DNA of 64,000 bases from Luteimonas marina. GTDB lineage: Bacteria; Pseudomonadota; Gammaproteobacteria; Xanthomonadales; Xanthomonadaceae. The DNA lies in NCBI RefSeq assembly GCF_007859325.1, contig NZ_VOHK01000004.1, forward strand, positions 372,001 through 436,000. The letters are read 5' to 3'. The position numbers and the translations under genes were made by a program. Positions 41,542 to 51,075 of this stretch are shown here, piece after piece; the first letter of the stretch is position 1; each line of letters starts with the position of its first letter. The notes beneath the pieces are model-generated. The model was not told where the DNA came from. It did no database searches and saw nothing but the letters and a program-made list of their open reading frames with translations.

Positions 41542-41626
41542 TGTAGGAGCGCCTTCAGGCGCGATGCTTTTCGCCACGCTGCGGGAACACGCGAAAAAGC
41601 ATCGCGCCTGAAGGCGCTCCCACAGG
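41542..41626. repeat. Dispersed inverted repeat, family A
   Basis: CTGTAGGAGCGCCTTCAGGC and the inverse GCCTGAAGGCGCTCCCACAG, extended by GCGATGCTTTTCGC / GCGAAAAAGCATCGC, form a long stem between rodA and mltB. Confidence 0.85.
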
Positions 41627-41671
41627 GAATCTCTGAAAACTGTCCGTGGTTTTCAGGGGTTCCCTACGGCG

Positions 41672-42802
41672 CTAGCGCTTCTTGCCCTGCCCGTGCGCGC
41701 CCACCGACATCACCACGCCCAGCCCCGCCAGCAGCGACACCGCCGCCGTGCCGCCGTAGCTCAGCAGCGGCATCGGCACGCCGACCACCGGCAGCAGGCC
41801 GGAGATCATGCCGCCGTTGACCACCACGTAGACGAACAGCGCCAGCCCGAGGCTGCCCGCCAGGATGCGCGCATAGGCATCGCGCGCCTCCGCGGCGATC
41901 CACAGGCAGCGGCCGATGACGAAGGCGTACAGCGCCAGCACCGTCGCCACGCCGAGCCAGCCGAACTCCTCGGCCAGCACCGCGAAGATGAAGTCGGTGG
42001 TGTGCTCGGGCACGTAGTTCAGGTGCGACTGCGTGCCCTCGCCCCAGCCCTGCCCGGCCATGCCGCCGGAGCCGATCGCGATCTTCGACTGGATGATGTT
42101 CCAGCCGGCGCCGAGCGGATCGTTGCCGGGGTCGCGGAAGGTCAGGATGCGGTCCTGCTGGTACGGGCGCAGGAAGGAGAACCACGAGATCGGCGCGAAC
42201 AGCGCCAGCCCCGCCGCGAACGCCGCGCCCGCGGACGCGGCGATGAACCACCACCACGACAGGCCGGCCAGGTACAGCGCGAACACGCCGCTGGCCACGA
42301 CCAGCATCGCCGTGCCGAAGTCGGGCTGCAGCAGGATCAGCCCGGTGGGCGCGGCGATGATCGCCGCGGTGGCCAGCACCACGCCCGGGCGCGGCGGCAG
42401 CGGCGCCTGGCTGAGCGCCCACGCCGCCATCATCGGCAGGCTCAACTTCATCAGCTCGGCCGGCTGGAAATAGAACACGCCCAGGTTGATCCAGTGCGCG
42501 CCGCTGCGGCCGGTGCCGATGAACAGCACCGCCAGCAGCGGCAGCAGCGACAGCGCGTAGACCGCCGGCGTGGCCCGCCGCAGCGGCGGCGGCGGAACCC
42601 GCGACAGCAGCCACATCACGCCCAGCCCGACCACGTAGCGCGCGCCCTGCGACTGCACCAGCGCCATGTTCTGGCCGCCGGCGCTGTGCAGCACCGCCAG
42701 CCCGATGCCCATCAGCGCCAGCAGCGCGGCGAGCAGCGGCCAGTCGAGCGTGCGCGTGAAGCGCAGGAACAGGTCGAGCAGCCAGCGCAGGATCACGTTC
42801 AT
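41672..42802 (-). CDS. rodA: Rod shape-determining SEDS glycosyltransferase RodA
   Basis: RodA polymerises glycan from lipid II within the elongasome together with PBP2. The 376-residue product is a polytopic membrane protein with about ten hydrophobic segments and SEDS marks such as GRSGAHWINLGVFYFQPAELMKL (residues about 96-118, key residues G, W, P, E), LLQPDFGTAMLV with the catalytic-type Asp, and the C-terminal GVPMPLLSYGGT. ATG at 42802 overlaps the mrdA stop. The order mreB-C-D-mrdA-rodA is conserved. Confidence 0.96.
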   Translation of the reverse strand: MNVILRWLLDLFLRFTRTLDWPLLAALLALMGIGLAVLHSAGGQNMALVQSQGARYVVGLGVMWLLSRVPPPPLRRATPAVYALSLLPLLAVLFIGTGRSGAHWINLGVFYFQPAELMKLSLPMMAAWALSQAPLPPRPGVVLATAAIIAAPTGLILLQPDFGTAMLVVASGVFALYLAGLSWWWFIAASAGAAFAAGLALFAPISWFSFLRPYQQDRILTFRDPGNDPLGAGWNIIQSKIAIGSGGMAGQGWGEGTQSHLNYVPEHTTDFIFAVLAEEFGWLGVATVLALYAFVIGRCLWIAAEARDAYARILAGSLGLALFVYVVVNGGMISGLLPVVGVPMPLLSYGGTAAVSLLAGLGVVMSVGAHGQGKKR

Positions 42803-44751
42803 CGCGGCGCCTCCTGCCTCGAACCGGTCCCGGTGGCGTCGGCGGACGCGCCCGTGGCGACGTTGCCGAAGTCCGGCAGGGCCGAGGCGACCCCCTCCCC
42901 GCTTTCGACCTCGGGCATCACCCCGAGCAGCCACGCATCGAAGATCTTGCGCGCGATCGGCGCCGCCGCGCTGCCGCCGTAGCCGCCGCCCTCGACCGCG
43001 ATCGCGAGCGCGATGGTCGGTTCCTCGGCGGGCGCGAAGCCGATGAACAGCGCGCGGTGGCGCAGGTGCATCGGCAGGCTGCGCGGGTCCACCGCCGCGG
43101 TGCCGCGCCGGCTGACGACCTGCGCGGTGCCGGTCTTGCCCGCCATCAGGTAGCCGGCGCCGCTGGCGACGCGCCAGCCGGTGCCGCCGGGCTGCATGGT
43201 GTCCATCATGCCCAGCCGCACCATCTGCACGTTGTCCGGACGCTGGCTGATCGGCACCGGCGCCGGTTGCGACACAGGCGCCCACGACGCCTCGAAGCCT
43301 GCGCGCATCGACGCCACCAGGTGCGGCCGCCGCAGCATGCCGTCGGCGATGCCGGCGGTCGCGCGCACCAGCTGCAGCGGCGTCACCTTCCAGTCGCCCT
43401 GGCCGATGGCGGCGTTGACGGTATCGCCCGGATACCAGCGCTCCTTGCGCGCGGCCAGCTTCGACGCCGGCGACGGCAGGATGCCGTCGATCTCGCCGCT
43501 GAGGTCGATGCCGGTCGGCGCGCCGAAGCCGTAGTGCGCCATGTACTGGTCGAAGCGCTCGATGCCGAGGTCGAGCGCAAGCTTGTAGTAGTACGTATTC
43601 ACCGACTTCGAGATCGACTTGCGCAGGTCGGTCCAGCCGTGGCCGCCGCGGCTGGCGTCGCCCCAGCCGCGGCTGGTGCCGGGCAGGTAGAACATGCCGG
43701 TCGACAGCACCTGGTCCTCGGGCTTGCGCAGGCCGCTGTCGAGGCCGGCGAGCGCGATCATCGGCTTGATCGTCGACCCCGGCGCGACACCGCCGAGCAC
43801 CAGCCGGTTGAACAGCGGCCGCGACGGGTCGTCCATCAGCCGCCGGTAGTCGGTACTGGAGATGCCGTTGACGAACAGGTTCGGATCGAAGCTCGGCAGG
43901 CTGACCATCGCCAGCACCTCGCCGGTCTTCGGGTCGAGCGCGATCGCCGAGCCGGTCTGTTCGCCGAACGCCAGCACCATCGCCCGCTGCAGCTCGATGT
44001 CGATGCCCAGGCGCAGGTCCGCGCCGGCCTGCGCCGGCACCATGCCGATGCGGCGCAGCGCGCGGCCCTCGACGTTGGTTTCCACCTGCTCGTAGCCGAT
44101 GCGGCCGCGCAGCTGTTCGTCGTAGTAGCGTTCGATGCCGGTGCGCCCGGTGTGCGGGAACAGCACCTGGTTCGCACCGTAGCGCGCGACGTCGCCCTCG
44201 TCGGTGCGGCCGACGTAGCCGACGATGTGCGCGAGCAGGTCGCCGTGCGGGTAGCGCCGGTTGAGGTACGGCACCACCTCGACCCCGGGGAAGCGCCAGC
44301 GGTCGACCGCGAAGCGCGCCACCTCCTCGTCGCTGACGCGCTGCTTGAGCGTGATCGAGCGGAAGCTGCGCGTGGCCTTGCGCGCCGCCTCGAAGCGCGC
44401 GAGCTCCTCCGGCGACAGCGCCACCACCTTCGACAGCTCGGCGAGCATGCGCGGGATGTCGCCGGCGTCCTCGGGCGTCACGTCGATGCGGTAGGCGGGG
44501 ATGTTGTCGGCCAGCAACTGGCCGTTGCGGTCGTAGATCAGCCCGCGCGCGGGCACCACCGGGTGCGGCTTGATGCGGTTGGCCTCGGACTGGCGCGCGT
44601 AGTCGTCGTGGTCGACCACCTGCAGCTTGAAGTACCACGCGCCCAGCCCGAGCAGCGCGAGCAGCACCAGGCCGAAGCCGACGAACGCGCGCAGGCGGAA
44701 CTGCGCGGCCTCGGCCGACGGATTGCGGATCTGCTGGCGGCGCGCGCGCAT
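42799..44751 (-). CDS. mrdA: Penicillin-binding protein 2 (elongasome transpeptidase)
   Basis: PBP2 cross-links the glycan made by RodA during cell elongation. The 650-residue product has a short cytoplasmic end, one anchor helix (about 22-42), the pedestal domain (PARGLIYDRNGQLLADN), and a transpeptidase domain with STIK (APGSTIKPMIAL), SVN (KSVNTYYY) and KTG (AGKTGTAQVV). The Asp/Ser/Gly-rich C-terminal tail (about 25 residues) is extra. Start ATG at 44751, 15 nt after mreD; the end overlaps rodA. Confidence 0.96.
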   Translation of the reverse strand: MRARRQQIRNPSAEAAQFRLRAFVGFGLVLLALLGLGAWYFKLQVVDHDDYARQSEANRIKPHPVVPARGLIYDRNGQLLADNIPAYRIDVTPEDAGDIPRMLAELSKVVALSPEELARFEAARKATRSFRSITLKQRVSDEEVARFAVDRWRFPGVEVVPYLNRRYPHGDLLAHIVGYVGRTDEGDVARYGANQVLFPHTGRTGIERYYDEQLRGRIGYEQVETNVEGRALRRIGMVPAQAGADLRLGIDIELQRAMVLAFGEQTGSAIALDPKTGEVLAMVSLPSFDPNLFVNGISSTDYRRLMDDPSRPLFNRLVLGGVAPGSTIKPMIALAGLDSGLRKPEDQVLSTGMFYLPGTSRGWGDASRGGHGWTDLRKSISKSVNTYYYKLALDLGIERFDQYMAHYGFGAPTGIDLSGEIDGILPSPASKLAARKERWYPGDTVNAAIGQGDWKVTPLQLVRATAGIADGMLRRPHLVASMRAGFEASWAPVSQPAPVPISQRPDNVQMVRLGMMDTMQPGGTGWRVASGAGYLMAGKTGTAQVVSRRGTAAVDPRSLPMHLRHRALFIGFAPAEEPTIALAIAVEGGGYGGSAAAPIARKIFDAWLLGVMPEVESGEGVASALPDFGNVATGASADATGTGSRQEAPR

Positions 44752-44766
44752 CCCCGTCCCCGGCCG

Positions 44767-45252
44767 TCAGCGCAGCCGGCGCGCCTGGCGCAGGGCCTCG
44801 AACACCAGGAACAGCGGCACCCACAGCAGCATGCCGACCAGCGGCGCCAGCCAGTAGGTCCACGGCAGCTGCGGCTGGCCCAGCAGCAGGTGCAGGGCGG
44901 CACTGACCACGCGGTCGTTGAGCAGCAGGCCGCCGATCGCGAGCGCCTGCTGCGACAGCGGGAAGAAGCGCAGCTGCGCGCGGAAGCGCTGCAGGATGAA
45001 GGCCATGATCACCAGCCGCAGCGCCTGCTCGCCCAGGAGCGCACCGAACACGAGGTCGGCGACCAGGCCGACGATGAAGGCGAAGCCGAGGCCGGCGCGG
45101 TCGGGTTCCTCGATCACCCAGTACGCCACCACCAGCGCCAGCCAGTACGGCCGCAGCCCCTGCACCTGCGCCGGCAGCGGCAGCAGGCCCAGCAGCAGCG
45201 CGGCCAGCACGCTGACCGGCAGGATCCACAGGCGGGGGCTGCGGCGGTTCAT
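44767..45252 (-). CDS. mreD: Rod shape-determining protein MreD
   Basis: MreD is a small integral membrane protein of the elongasome that binds MreC. The 161-residue product has about five membrane helices, the conserved LRPYWLALVVAYWV region and GFAFIVGLVADLVFGALLG. ATG at 45252 overlaps the mreC stop (ATGA). Size and topology are typical. Confidence 0.93.
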   Translation of the reverse strand: MNRRSPRLWILPVSVLAALLLGLLPLPAQVQGLRPYWLALVVAYWVIEEPDRAGLGFAFIVGLVADLVFGALLGEQALRLVIMAFILQRFRAQLRFFPLSQQALAIGGLLLNDRVVSAALHLLLGQPQLPWTYWLAPLVGMLLWVPLFLVFEALRQARRLR

Positions 45253-46247
45253 GGCTGGCGCTCCTGCGCAGCGCGGGAGTCGGGAGTCGGGAGTCGGGAG
45301 TCGGAAGGCGCGGAACCGTGCGGCAGGGTTTCGCCCCCCTGCGTCCCTTCCTCACCTTCCGGCTCCTCCGTCGCCCGCTCCTGCGATTCCCGATTCCCGA
45401 TTCCCGATTCCCGGTTCTCCCGCAGCAGCAGCACGTCCCGCCCGCGATCGAGCTGCGCCGCCGGCACCAGCTCGGCGACCAGGAAGGCATGGCTGTCGTC
45501 GGGCCGCAGTTCGATGATCGTGCCGACCGGGAACCCCGGCGAGAAACGTCCGCCCAGGCCCGAAGTCACCAGTACGTCGCCGACCTTGACGTCGCTCGAC
45601 ACCGGGATGTTGCGCACCTCCAGCCGGTCGCTGCGGCCGATGCCGTAGGCCACCAGGCGCACGCCGGTGCGCGAGATCGACACCGGCACCGCGTGGTCGA
45701 GGTCGGTCAGCAGCAGCACCGTCGCCGTGCCGGGCGTGACCGCGATGATCTGGCCGACCAGGCCGCCGGCGTCGATCACGCTCTGGCCCTGGCGCACGCC
45801 GTCGTTGCCGCCGGCATCGAGCATCAGGCGCTGACGCGTGGGATCGAGGTCAATGTCGAGGATCGGCGCCAGCTGCACGTCCAGCCGCCCGCGCCCGGCC
45901 GCGCCCAGCAGGCCGCGCAGGCGCGCGTTCTCGTCGGCCTCGACCTGCAGCCGCGCCTGGCGCGCGCCCATCACCAGCAGTTCGTTGCGCAGGCGCCGGT
46001 TGTCCCCGGCCAGCATCGAGCGGGTGGCGGCGTCCTCGCGCATCGTCTGCCCCAGCCGCGACGGCAGTCCCGCGACCTGCCACAGCGGCTGCACCGCGAC
46101 GTTCGCGGTCGCGCGCGCGCGCCCGAGCCAGTCGCCGCGATGGTCGAGCACGATCAGCACCACCGACAGCGCCAGATACGCCAGCAGGCGCAGCGTCCCG
46201 GCGACGTCGCCGGGACGGGGAGCGGCCGTGTTGGCGAAGGAGGACAC
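45249..46247 (-). CDS. mreC: Rod shape-determining protein MreC with repeat-derived tail
   Basis: MreC spans the inner membrane and activates PBP2 in the periplasm. The 332-residue product shows a membrane helix (about 20-36, LLAYLALSVVLIVLD), a coiled coil (about 75-115) and two beta-barrel domains (PILDIDLDPTRQRLMLDAG; TSGLGGRFSPGFPVG). The normal protein ends near LVPAAQLDRGRDVLLL. The last 55 residues (starting ENRESGIGNRES) are translated from two inverted family F repeats and are not part of the fold. The start appears to be GTG at 46247, without a strong ribosome site; no nearby ATG fits. It overlaps mreD by 4 nt. Confidence 0.92.
   Translation of the reverse strand: MSSFANTAAPRPGDVAGTLRLLAYLALSVVLIVLDHRGDWLGRARATANVAVQPLWQVAGLPSRLGQTMREDAATRSMLAGDNRRLRNELLVMGARQARLQVEADENARLRGLLGAAGRGRLDVQLAPILDIDLDPTRQRLMLDAGGNDGVRQGQSVIDAGGLVGQIIAVTPGTATVLLLTDLDHAVPVSISRTGVRLVAYGIGRSDRLEVRNIPVSSDVKVGDVLVTSGLGGRFSPGFPVGTIIELRPDDSHAFLVAELVPAAQLDRGRDVLLLRENRESGIGNRESQERATEEPEGEEGTQGGETLPHGSAPSDSRLPTPDSRAAQERQP
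45274..45417. repeat. Family F repeat pair inside the 3' end of mreC
   Basis: CGGGAGTCGGGAGTCGGGAG (45274-45293) and the inverse-type CGATTCCCGATTCCCGATTC (45384-45403) bracket about 75 nt. Both arms are in the mreC reading frame. The same motifs border the rpoZ-spoT gap. Confidence 0.8.
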
Positions 46248-46257
46248 TCTGGAGGGC

Positions 46258-46402
46258 CGTGATTGGTGATTCGTGATTGGTGATTGGAAACGGCGGGGCG
46301 CGACGGCCTGGATGCCTTAGCCGCCGCGGGCCACTGGACAATGGAAACAGGACGGGTGAAGCGCTGTTCTCGGATCACCCATCACGAATCACCAATCACC
46401 CC
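46258..46402. repeat. Dispersed inverted repeat, family E (copy 2)
   Basis: GTGATTGGTGATTCGTGATT (46259-46278) and the inverse ATCACGAATCACCAATCACC (46381-46400) enclose about 95 nt between mreB and mreC. It is the same element as at 17628-17742. Confidence 0.8.
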
Positions 46403-46407
46403 CATCA

Positions 46408-47765
<1,358 letters not shown>

Positions 47766-48698
47766 ATGGCAGCACTGATCTGCGGTTCCCTGGCCTACGA
47801 CACCATCATGGTGTTCCCCGACCAGTTCAAGAACCACATCCTCCCGGACAAGGTGCACATCCTCAACGTCTCGTTCCTGGTGCCGCGGATGCGCCGCGAG
47901 TTCGGCGGCTGCGCCGGCAACATCGCCTACAACCTCAAGCTGCTCGGCGGCGACCCGGTCCCGATGGCCACCGTCGGCCAGGACTTCGGCCCCTACCGCG
48001 AATGGTTCGAGGAAATGGAGATCACCCTCGAGCGGGTGAAGGTGATCGACGAACTGTTCACCCCACAGGCCTTCATCACCACCGACCACGACAACAACCA
48101 GATCACCGCCTTCCATCCCGGCGCGATGATGCGCAGCTACGAGAACCACGTACGCGACGTGCCGGGCGTCACCATCGGCATCGTCAGCCCCGACGGCTAC
48201 GAAGGCATGCTGCAGAACGCGAAGGAGTTCGCCGAGGGCGGCATCCCCTTCATCTTCGACCCCGGCCAGGCCATGCCGCTGTTCAACGGCGAGGAACTGC
48301 GCGCCTTCATCGAACAGGCCGACTACGTGACGGTCAACGACTACGAATCGAACCTGCTGCAGGAACGCACCGGCTGGAACGAGAAGGACATCGTGCAGCG
48401 GGTGAAGGCCTACATCACCACCCAGGGCCCGAAGGGCGCGCTGATCCACACGCCCGACAAGACCCACCACGTGCCGCCCGCGCACGAGCGCCGCATCACC
48501 GACCCCACCGGCTGCGGCGACGCCTTCCGCGCCGGCCTGATCTTCGGCATCGAGAAGGGCTATGACTGGATGACCATCGGCCGCATCGGCAACCTGATGG
48601 GCGCGCTGAAGGTCGAGCATCCGGGCACGCAGAACCAGCGCTTCGACTACGACGAGTTCAGCGAGCAGTTCCGGCAGCAGTTCGGGTACGCGCTCTGA
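47766..48698 (+). CDS. PfkB family carbohydrate/nucleoside kinase (adenosine kinase-like)
   Basis: The 310-residue product belongs to the ribokinase/PfkB superfamily. It has the N-terminal substrate region AALICGSLAYDTIMVFPDQF, the GGCAGNIAYNLKLLGGD motif that corresponds to PfkB signature 1, and the C-terminal DPTGCGDAFRAGL with the anion hole and catalytic Asp. Segments such as QITAFHPGAM resemble bacterial adenosine kinase-type proteins of this lineage; the substrate cannot be fixed from sequence alone. Start ATG at 47766. It is monocistronic and divergent from mreB. Confidence 0.85.
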   Translation: MAALICGSLAYDTIMVFPDQFKNHILPDKVHILNVSFLVPRMRREFGGCAGNIAYNLKLLGGDPVPMATVGQDFGPYREWFEEMEITLERVKVIDELFTPQAFITTDHDNNQITAFHPGAMMRSYENHVRDVPGVTIGIVSPDGYEGMLQNAKEFAEGGIPFIFDPGQAMPLFNGEELRAFIEQADYVTVNDYESNLLQERTGWNEKDIVQRVKAYITTQGPKGALIHTPDKTHHVPPAHERRITDPTGCGDAFRAGLIFGIEKGYDWMTIGRIGNLMGALKVEHPGTQNQRFDYDEFSEQFRQQFGYAL

Positions 48699-49041
48699 GG
48701 GGCGCGAGCACGCCGGGGATCGCCTGCGTTTTCACCGAAATCCTCGATCTCCGCACGTCTTCGGGCTGCACCGGCTCCCCCTCCGGCGGGTTCATCTCCT
48801 GAGTGGGGTGACTCAACGTTCCGGGCGCGACGCGGACGGGATTTCTCCCTGCGGCCGAAATGACAATGGACCGAGGTCGAAAAGACGGCGGACCGCGTCC
48901 GGAAAGACCACGGGCCGCGGATGTGGAGTGACCGTCGGCGCAGTCGGCTCCGCATGGAAAAAGGAGGACAGCCTTTGCAACCCACGCCCCGAGCCGCCCT
49001 GTTGCGCAAGCGTCATCGAATCGGGGTATGCTCGACGCCCG
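48699..49041. other. Intergenic region upstream of the HNH gene
   Basis: No convincing gene in 343 bp, although the HNH frame stays open back to 48808. It holds a half copy of family D (GATTTCTCCCTGCGGCCGAA, 48840-48859). The TATGCT at 49027-49032 is a -10 candidate only 9 nt before the HNH start codon. Confidence 0.5.
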
Positions 49042-49713
49042 ATGGAGCCTGACAGAGCGCAGCTTCGCGTGATCCATACCGGAGTCCCACGGATTCCGGA
49101 CGGCTCCGTCTCCGCCGAATCCCCGATCCCGCTTGCGCTGCCGCACCGGCTCGACTCGGTGCGGCTGCTCTCGCTGGACGCCCATGGCCGCGCGCTCAAC
49201 TGGATCAGCTGGCAGGACGCGGCCTGCCTGTACGCGCGCGAGGCGGTGGCCTGGACGCTCGGCGATCCCTGCCTGAGCATCCACGGCGGCATGAGCCGCG
49301 AGACCGGCGAACGCAGCACCCTCGACCTGCACCCGATCATCGCCGCGCGCGGCCACGTGCGCCCGCAGGCGCTCGACCCGACGCCGGCGCTGAGCAACGC
49401 CGCGCTGTTCGCGCGCGACCAGCACCTGTGCATGTACTGCGGCAAGAGCTACAGCCGGCAGCTGCTCACGCGCGACCACGTGGTGCCGCTCTCGCGCGGC
49501 GGCCGCGACATCTGGGAGAACGTGGTCTGCGCCTGCTTCCACTGCAATTCGCGCAAGGGCGGGCGCACGCCGCAGCAGGCGTCGATGCCGCTGCTGGCGG
49601 TGCCGTACCGGCCGAGCTGGATCGAGCACCTGATCCTGAGCAACCGCAACATCCTCGCCGACCAGATGGCGTTCCTGAAGTCGCACCTGCCCAAGCGCCG
49701 GCCGCGTTCCTGA
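49042..49713 (+). CDS. HNH endonuclease
   Basis: The 223-residue product carries a C-terminal HNH nuclease motif: CMYCG, then TRDHVVPLSRGG (the H...N core is DHVVPLSRGGRDIWENVV) and CFHCNSRKGGR. The two CxxC-type pairs would hold a structural zinc. The N-terminal 130 residues have no recognised domain but include the WQDAACLYAREAVAW segment seen in stand-alone chromosomal HNH proteins of Xanthomonas type. The ATG at 49042 is chosen because it follows a -10-like TATGCT and excludes a repeat-derived stretch in the open frame. It is not linked to a methylase or an intron, and its cellular role is unknown. Confidence 0.85.
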   Translation: MEPDRAQLRVIHTGVPRIPDGSVSAESPIPLALPHRLDSVRLLSLDAHGRALNWISWQDAACLYAREAVAWTLGDPCLSIHGGMSRETGERSTLDLHPIIAARGHVRPQALDPTPALSNAALFARDQHLCMYCGKSYSRQLLTRDHVVPLSRGGRDIWENVVCACFHCNSRKGGRTPQQASMPLLAVPYRPSWIEHLILSNRNILADQMAFLKSHLPKRRPRS

Positions 49714-49714
49714 C

Positions 49715-49804
49715 GGATGTCATCCCGAGCGTAGCGAGGGATCTGCTTCCGCACCTGATGCTCACGCAACAAGCAGATCCCTCGCTACGCTCGGGATGAC
49801 ATCC
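49715..49804. repeat. Dispersed inverted repeat, family B
   Basis: GGATGTCATCCCGAGCGTAG and its inverse, ending GGGATGACATCC, each with GGATCTGCTT-type inner arms, immediately after the HNH gene. Confidence 0.85.
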
Positions 49805-49825
49805 TGTTGGACGCTCCTGAGGAGG

Positions 49826-49851
49826 GGTCGCGCCTGAAGGCGCTCCTACAG
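49826..49851. repeat. Single arm of family A repeat
   Basis: GGTCGCGCCTGAAGGCGCTC followed by CTACAG, one half of the element seen complete at 41542-41626. Confidence 0.7.
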
Positions 49852-49931
49852 GCAGGAGTTGCGGGGGTCGGCACGCGCGGGATGGCGGCACTGGTTTACA
49901 CTCCGTCGGTGTCCCCGACCGAATCCGCGCA

Positions 49932-51023
49932 ATGTCCCTGACCATCGGCCTGGCCGGGATGGATCCTGCTACCGAAGCCGCGCTCAAGGCGGCCTTCCTC
50001 GAAGCCAACGAACGCCTGTCCGGGCGCTGGCAGTTGCTGCCCGAAACGCAGGCGGACCACATCGTGGTCGACATGGACAGCATGTACGGGCCGATGAGCT
50101 GGCTGCGGCTGCACGCCTCGGGCAAGCGCGTGGTCGGGCTGACCTCGGCCGCGCGCACGCAGACCGATTTCCGGCTCGGGCGGCCGTTCAACGTGGACAT
50201 GCTGGTCGCGCTGCTGCAGGACATCGACGGCGGCGCCGCGCCCGCGCAGCCGGCCGAGCCGCAGCCCGAAGCCGTCGCCGAAACCGCGCCCGTCGCGCCC
50301 GCGCCGGTCGCCGACACGGCCGCGGCTTCCGGAACCGTCGAAGCTTCGCCCGAAGCGGCCGCGCCCGAACCACCGGCCGCCGTCGAACCGGAGCCCGTGG
50401 CCCCGCCCGAACCCGTGGCCGAACCGGAACCCGAACCGCCCGTGGTCGTGGCCGCCACCGCGCGCACCCTGTTCGACTGGATCTCCGGCACCGACCTGCG
50501 CGGACGCCTGCGCTACAGCCGCCCCAGCGGACCGACGCTGCTGATCGACACCGACGCACGCAGCTACCACGGCCCGGCGGCGCTCAAGCCGCTGGCGCAG
50601 TATTTCGAGGGCGAGGTCGCGCGCGAGGATTTCGAAGCGCTCGATGAAGCCGCCTGGGCCCGCGAGAGCGACGCGGCCGGCGCCGCGCAGCCGCTGTCGC
50701 GGCTGGTGTGGCTGGGCGGCCTGATCACCGGCAAGGGCCGCCTGCTGCCGGGCCTGGATCCCGACGCGAAATACCAGCTCAACCGCTGGCCGCAGACCGA
50801 GCGCGAGTATCCGCGCCACTTCCGCATCGCCACGGCGATGATGAAGGGGCCGGCGACCCTGGCCGAGATCGCCGGGGCCAGCGGCATCGCGCTGGAGGAG
50901 ATCACCGATTTCGTGAACGCCAGCCTCGCCGCCGGGGTCGCCGAGCCGGTGCGCGAACCGCCGCCGGAGCCGGCGCAGCCGGCCAGGTCCGGCGGACTGC
51001 TGGGCCGCCTGCGCGGGCGCTGA
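49932..51023 (+). CDS. Modular protein of unknown function (proline-rich linker, C-terminal helical DNA-binding-like domain)
   Basis: No family is recognised with certainty. The 363-residue soluble product has three parts. Residues about 1-98 form an alpha/beta domain (LTIGLAGMDPATEAALKAAF, IVVDMDSMYGP, KRVVGLTSAAR) resembling a pseudo-receiver or ATPase-like fold without phosphorylation residues. Residues about 99-178 are almost only Pro, Ala, Glu and Val. Residues about 180-345 form a second domain (LFDWISGTDLRGRLRY) ending in helices (TLAEIAGASGIALEEITDFV) that look like a winged helix-turn-helix. A short Gly/Arg tail closes it. Start ATG at 49932; a TACACT lies about 30 nt upstream. It precedes dxs by 52 bp on the same strand. 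Confidence 0.75.
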   Translation: MSLTIGLAGMDPATEAALKAAFLEANERLSGRWQLLPETQADHIVVDMDSMYGPMSWLRLHASGKRVVGLTSAARTQTDFRLGRPFNVDMLVALLQDIDGGAAPAQPAEPQPEAVAETAPVAPAPVADTAAASGTVEASPEAAAPEPPAAVEPEPVAPPEPVAEPEPEPPVVVAATARTLFDWISGTDLRGRLRYSRPSGPTLLIDTDARSYHGPAALKPLAQYFEGEVAREDFEALDEAAWARESDAAGAAQPLSRLVWLGGLITGKGRLLPGLDPDAKYQLNRWPQTEREYPRHFRIATAMMKGPATLAEIAGASGIALEEITDFVNASLAAGVAEPVREPPPEPAQPARSGGLLGRLRGR

Positions 51024-51063
51024 ACCCGGTCGGGCGTGAACGTCGCGCCGCCGGCACAGGATT

Positions 51064-51069
51064 TACAAT
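51064..51069 (+). promoter_or_regulatory. Candidate -10 box of dxs (leaderless transcript)
   Basis: TACAAT ends 6 nt before the dxs ATG at 51076. A start point at normal spacing would fall on or next to the ATG, and there is no Shine-Dalgarno sequence. Confidence 0.35.
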
Positions 51070-51075
51070 GCGCGG

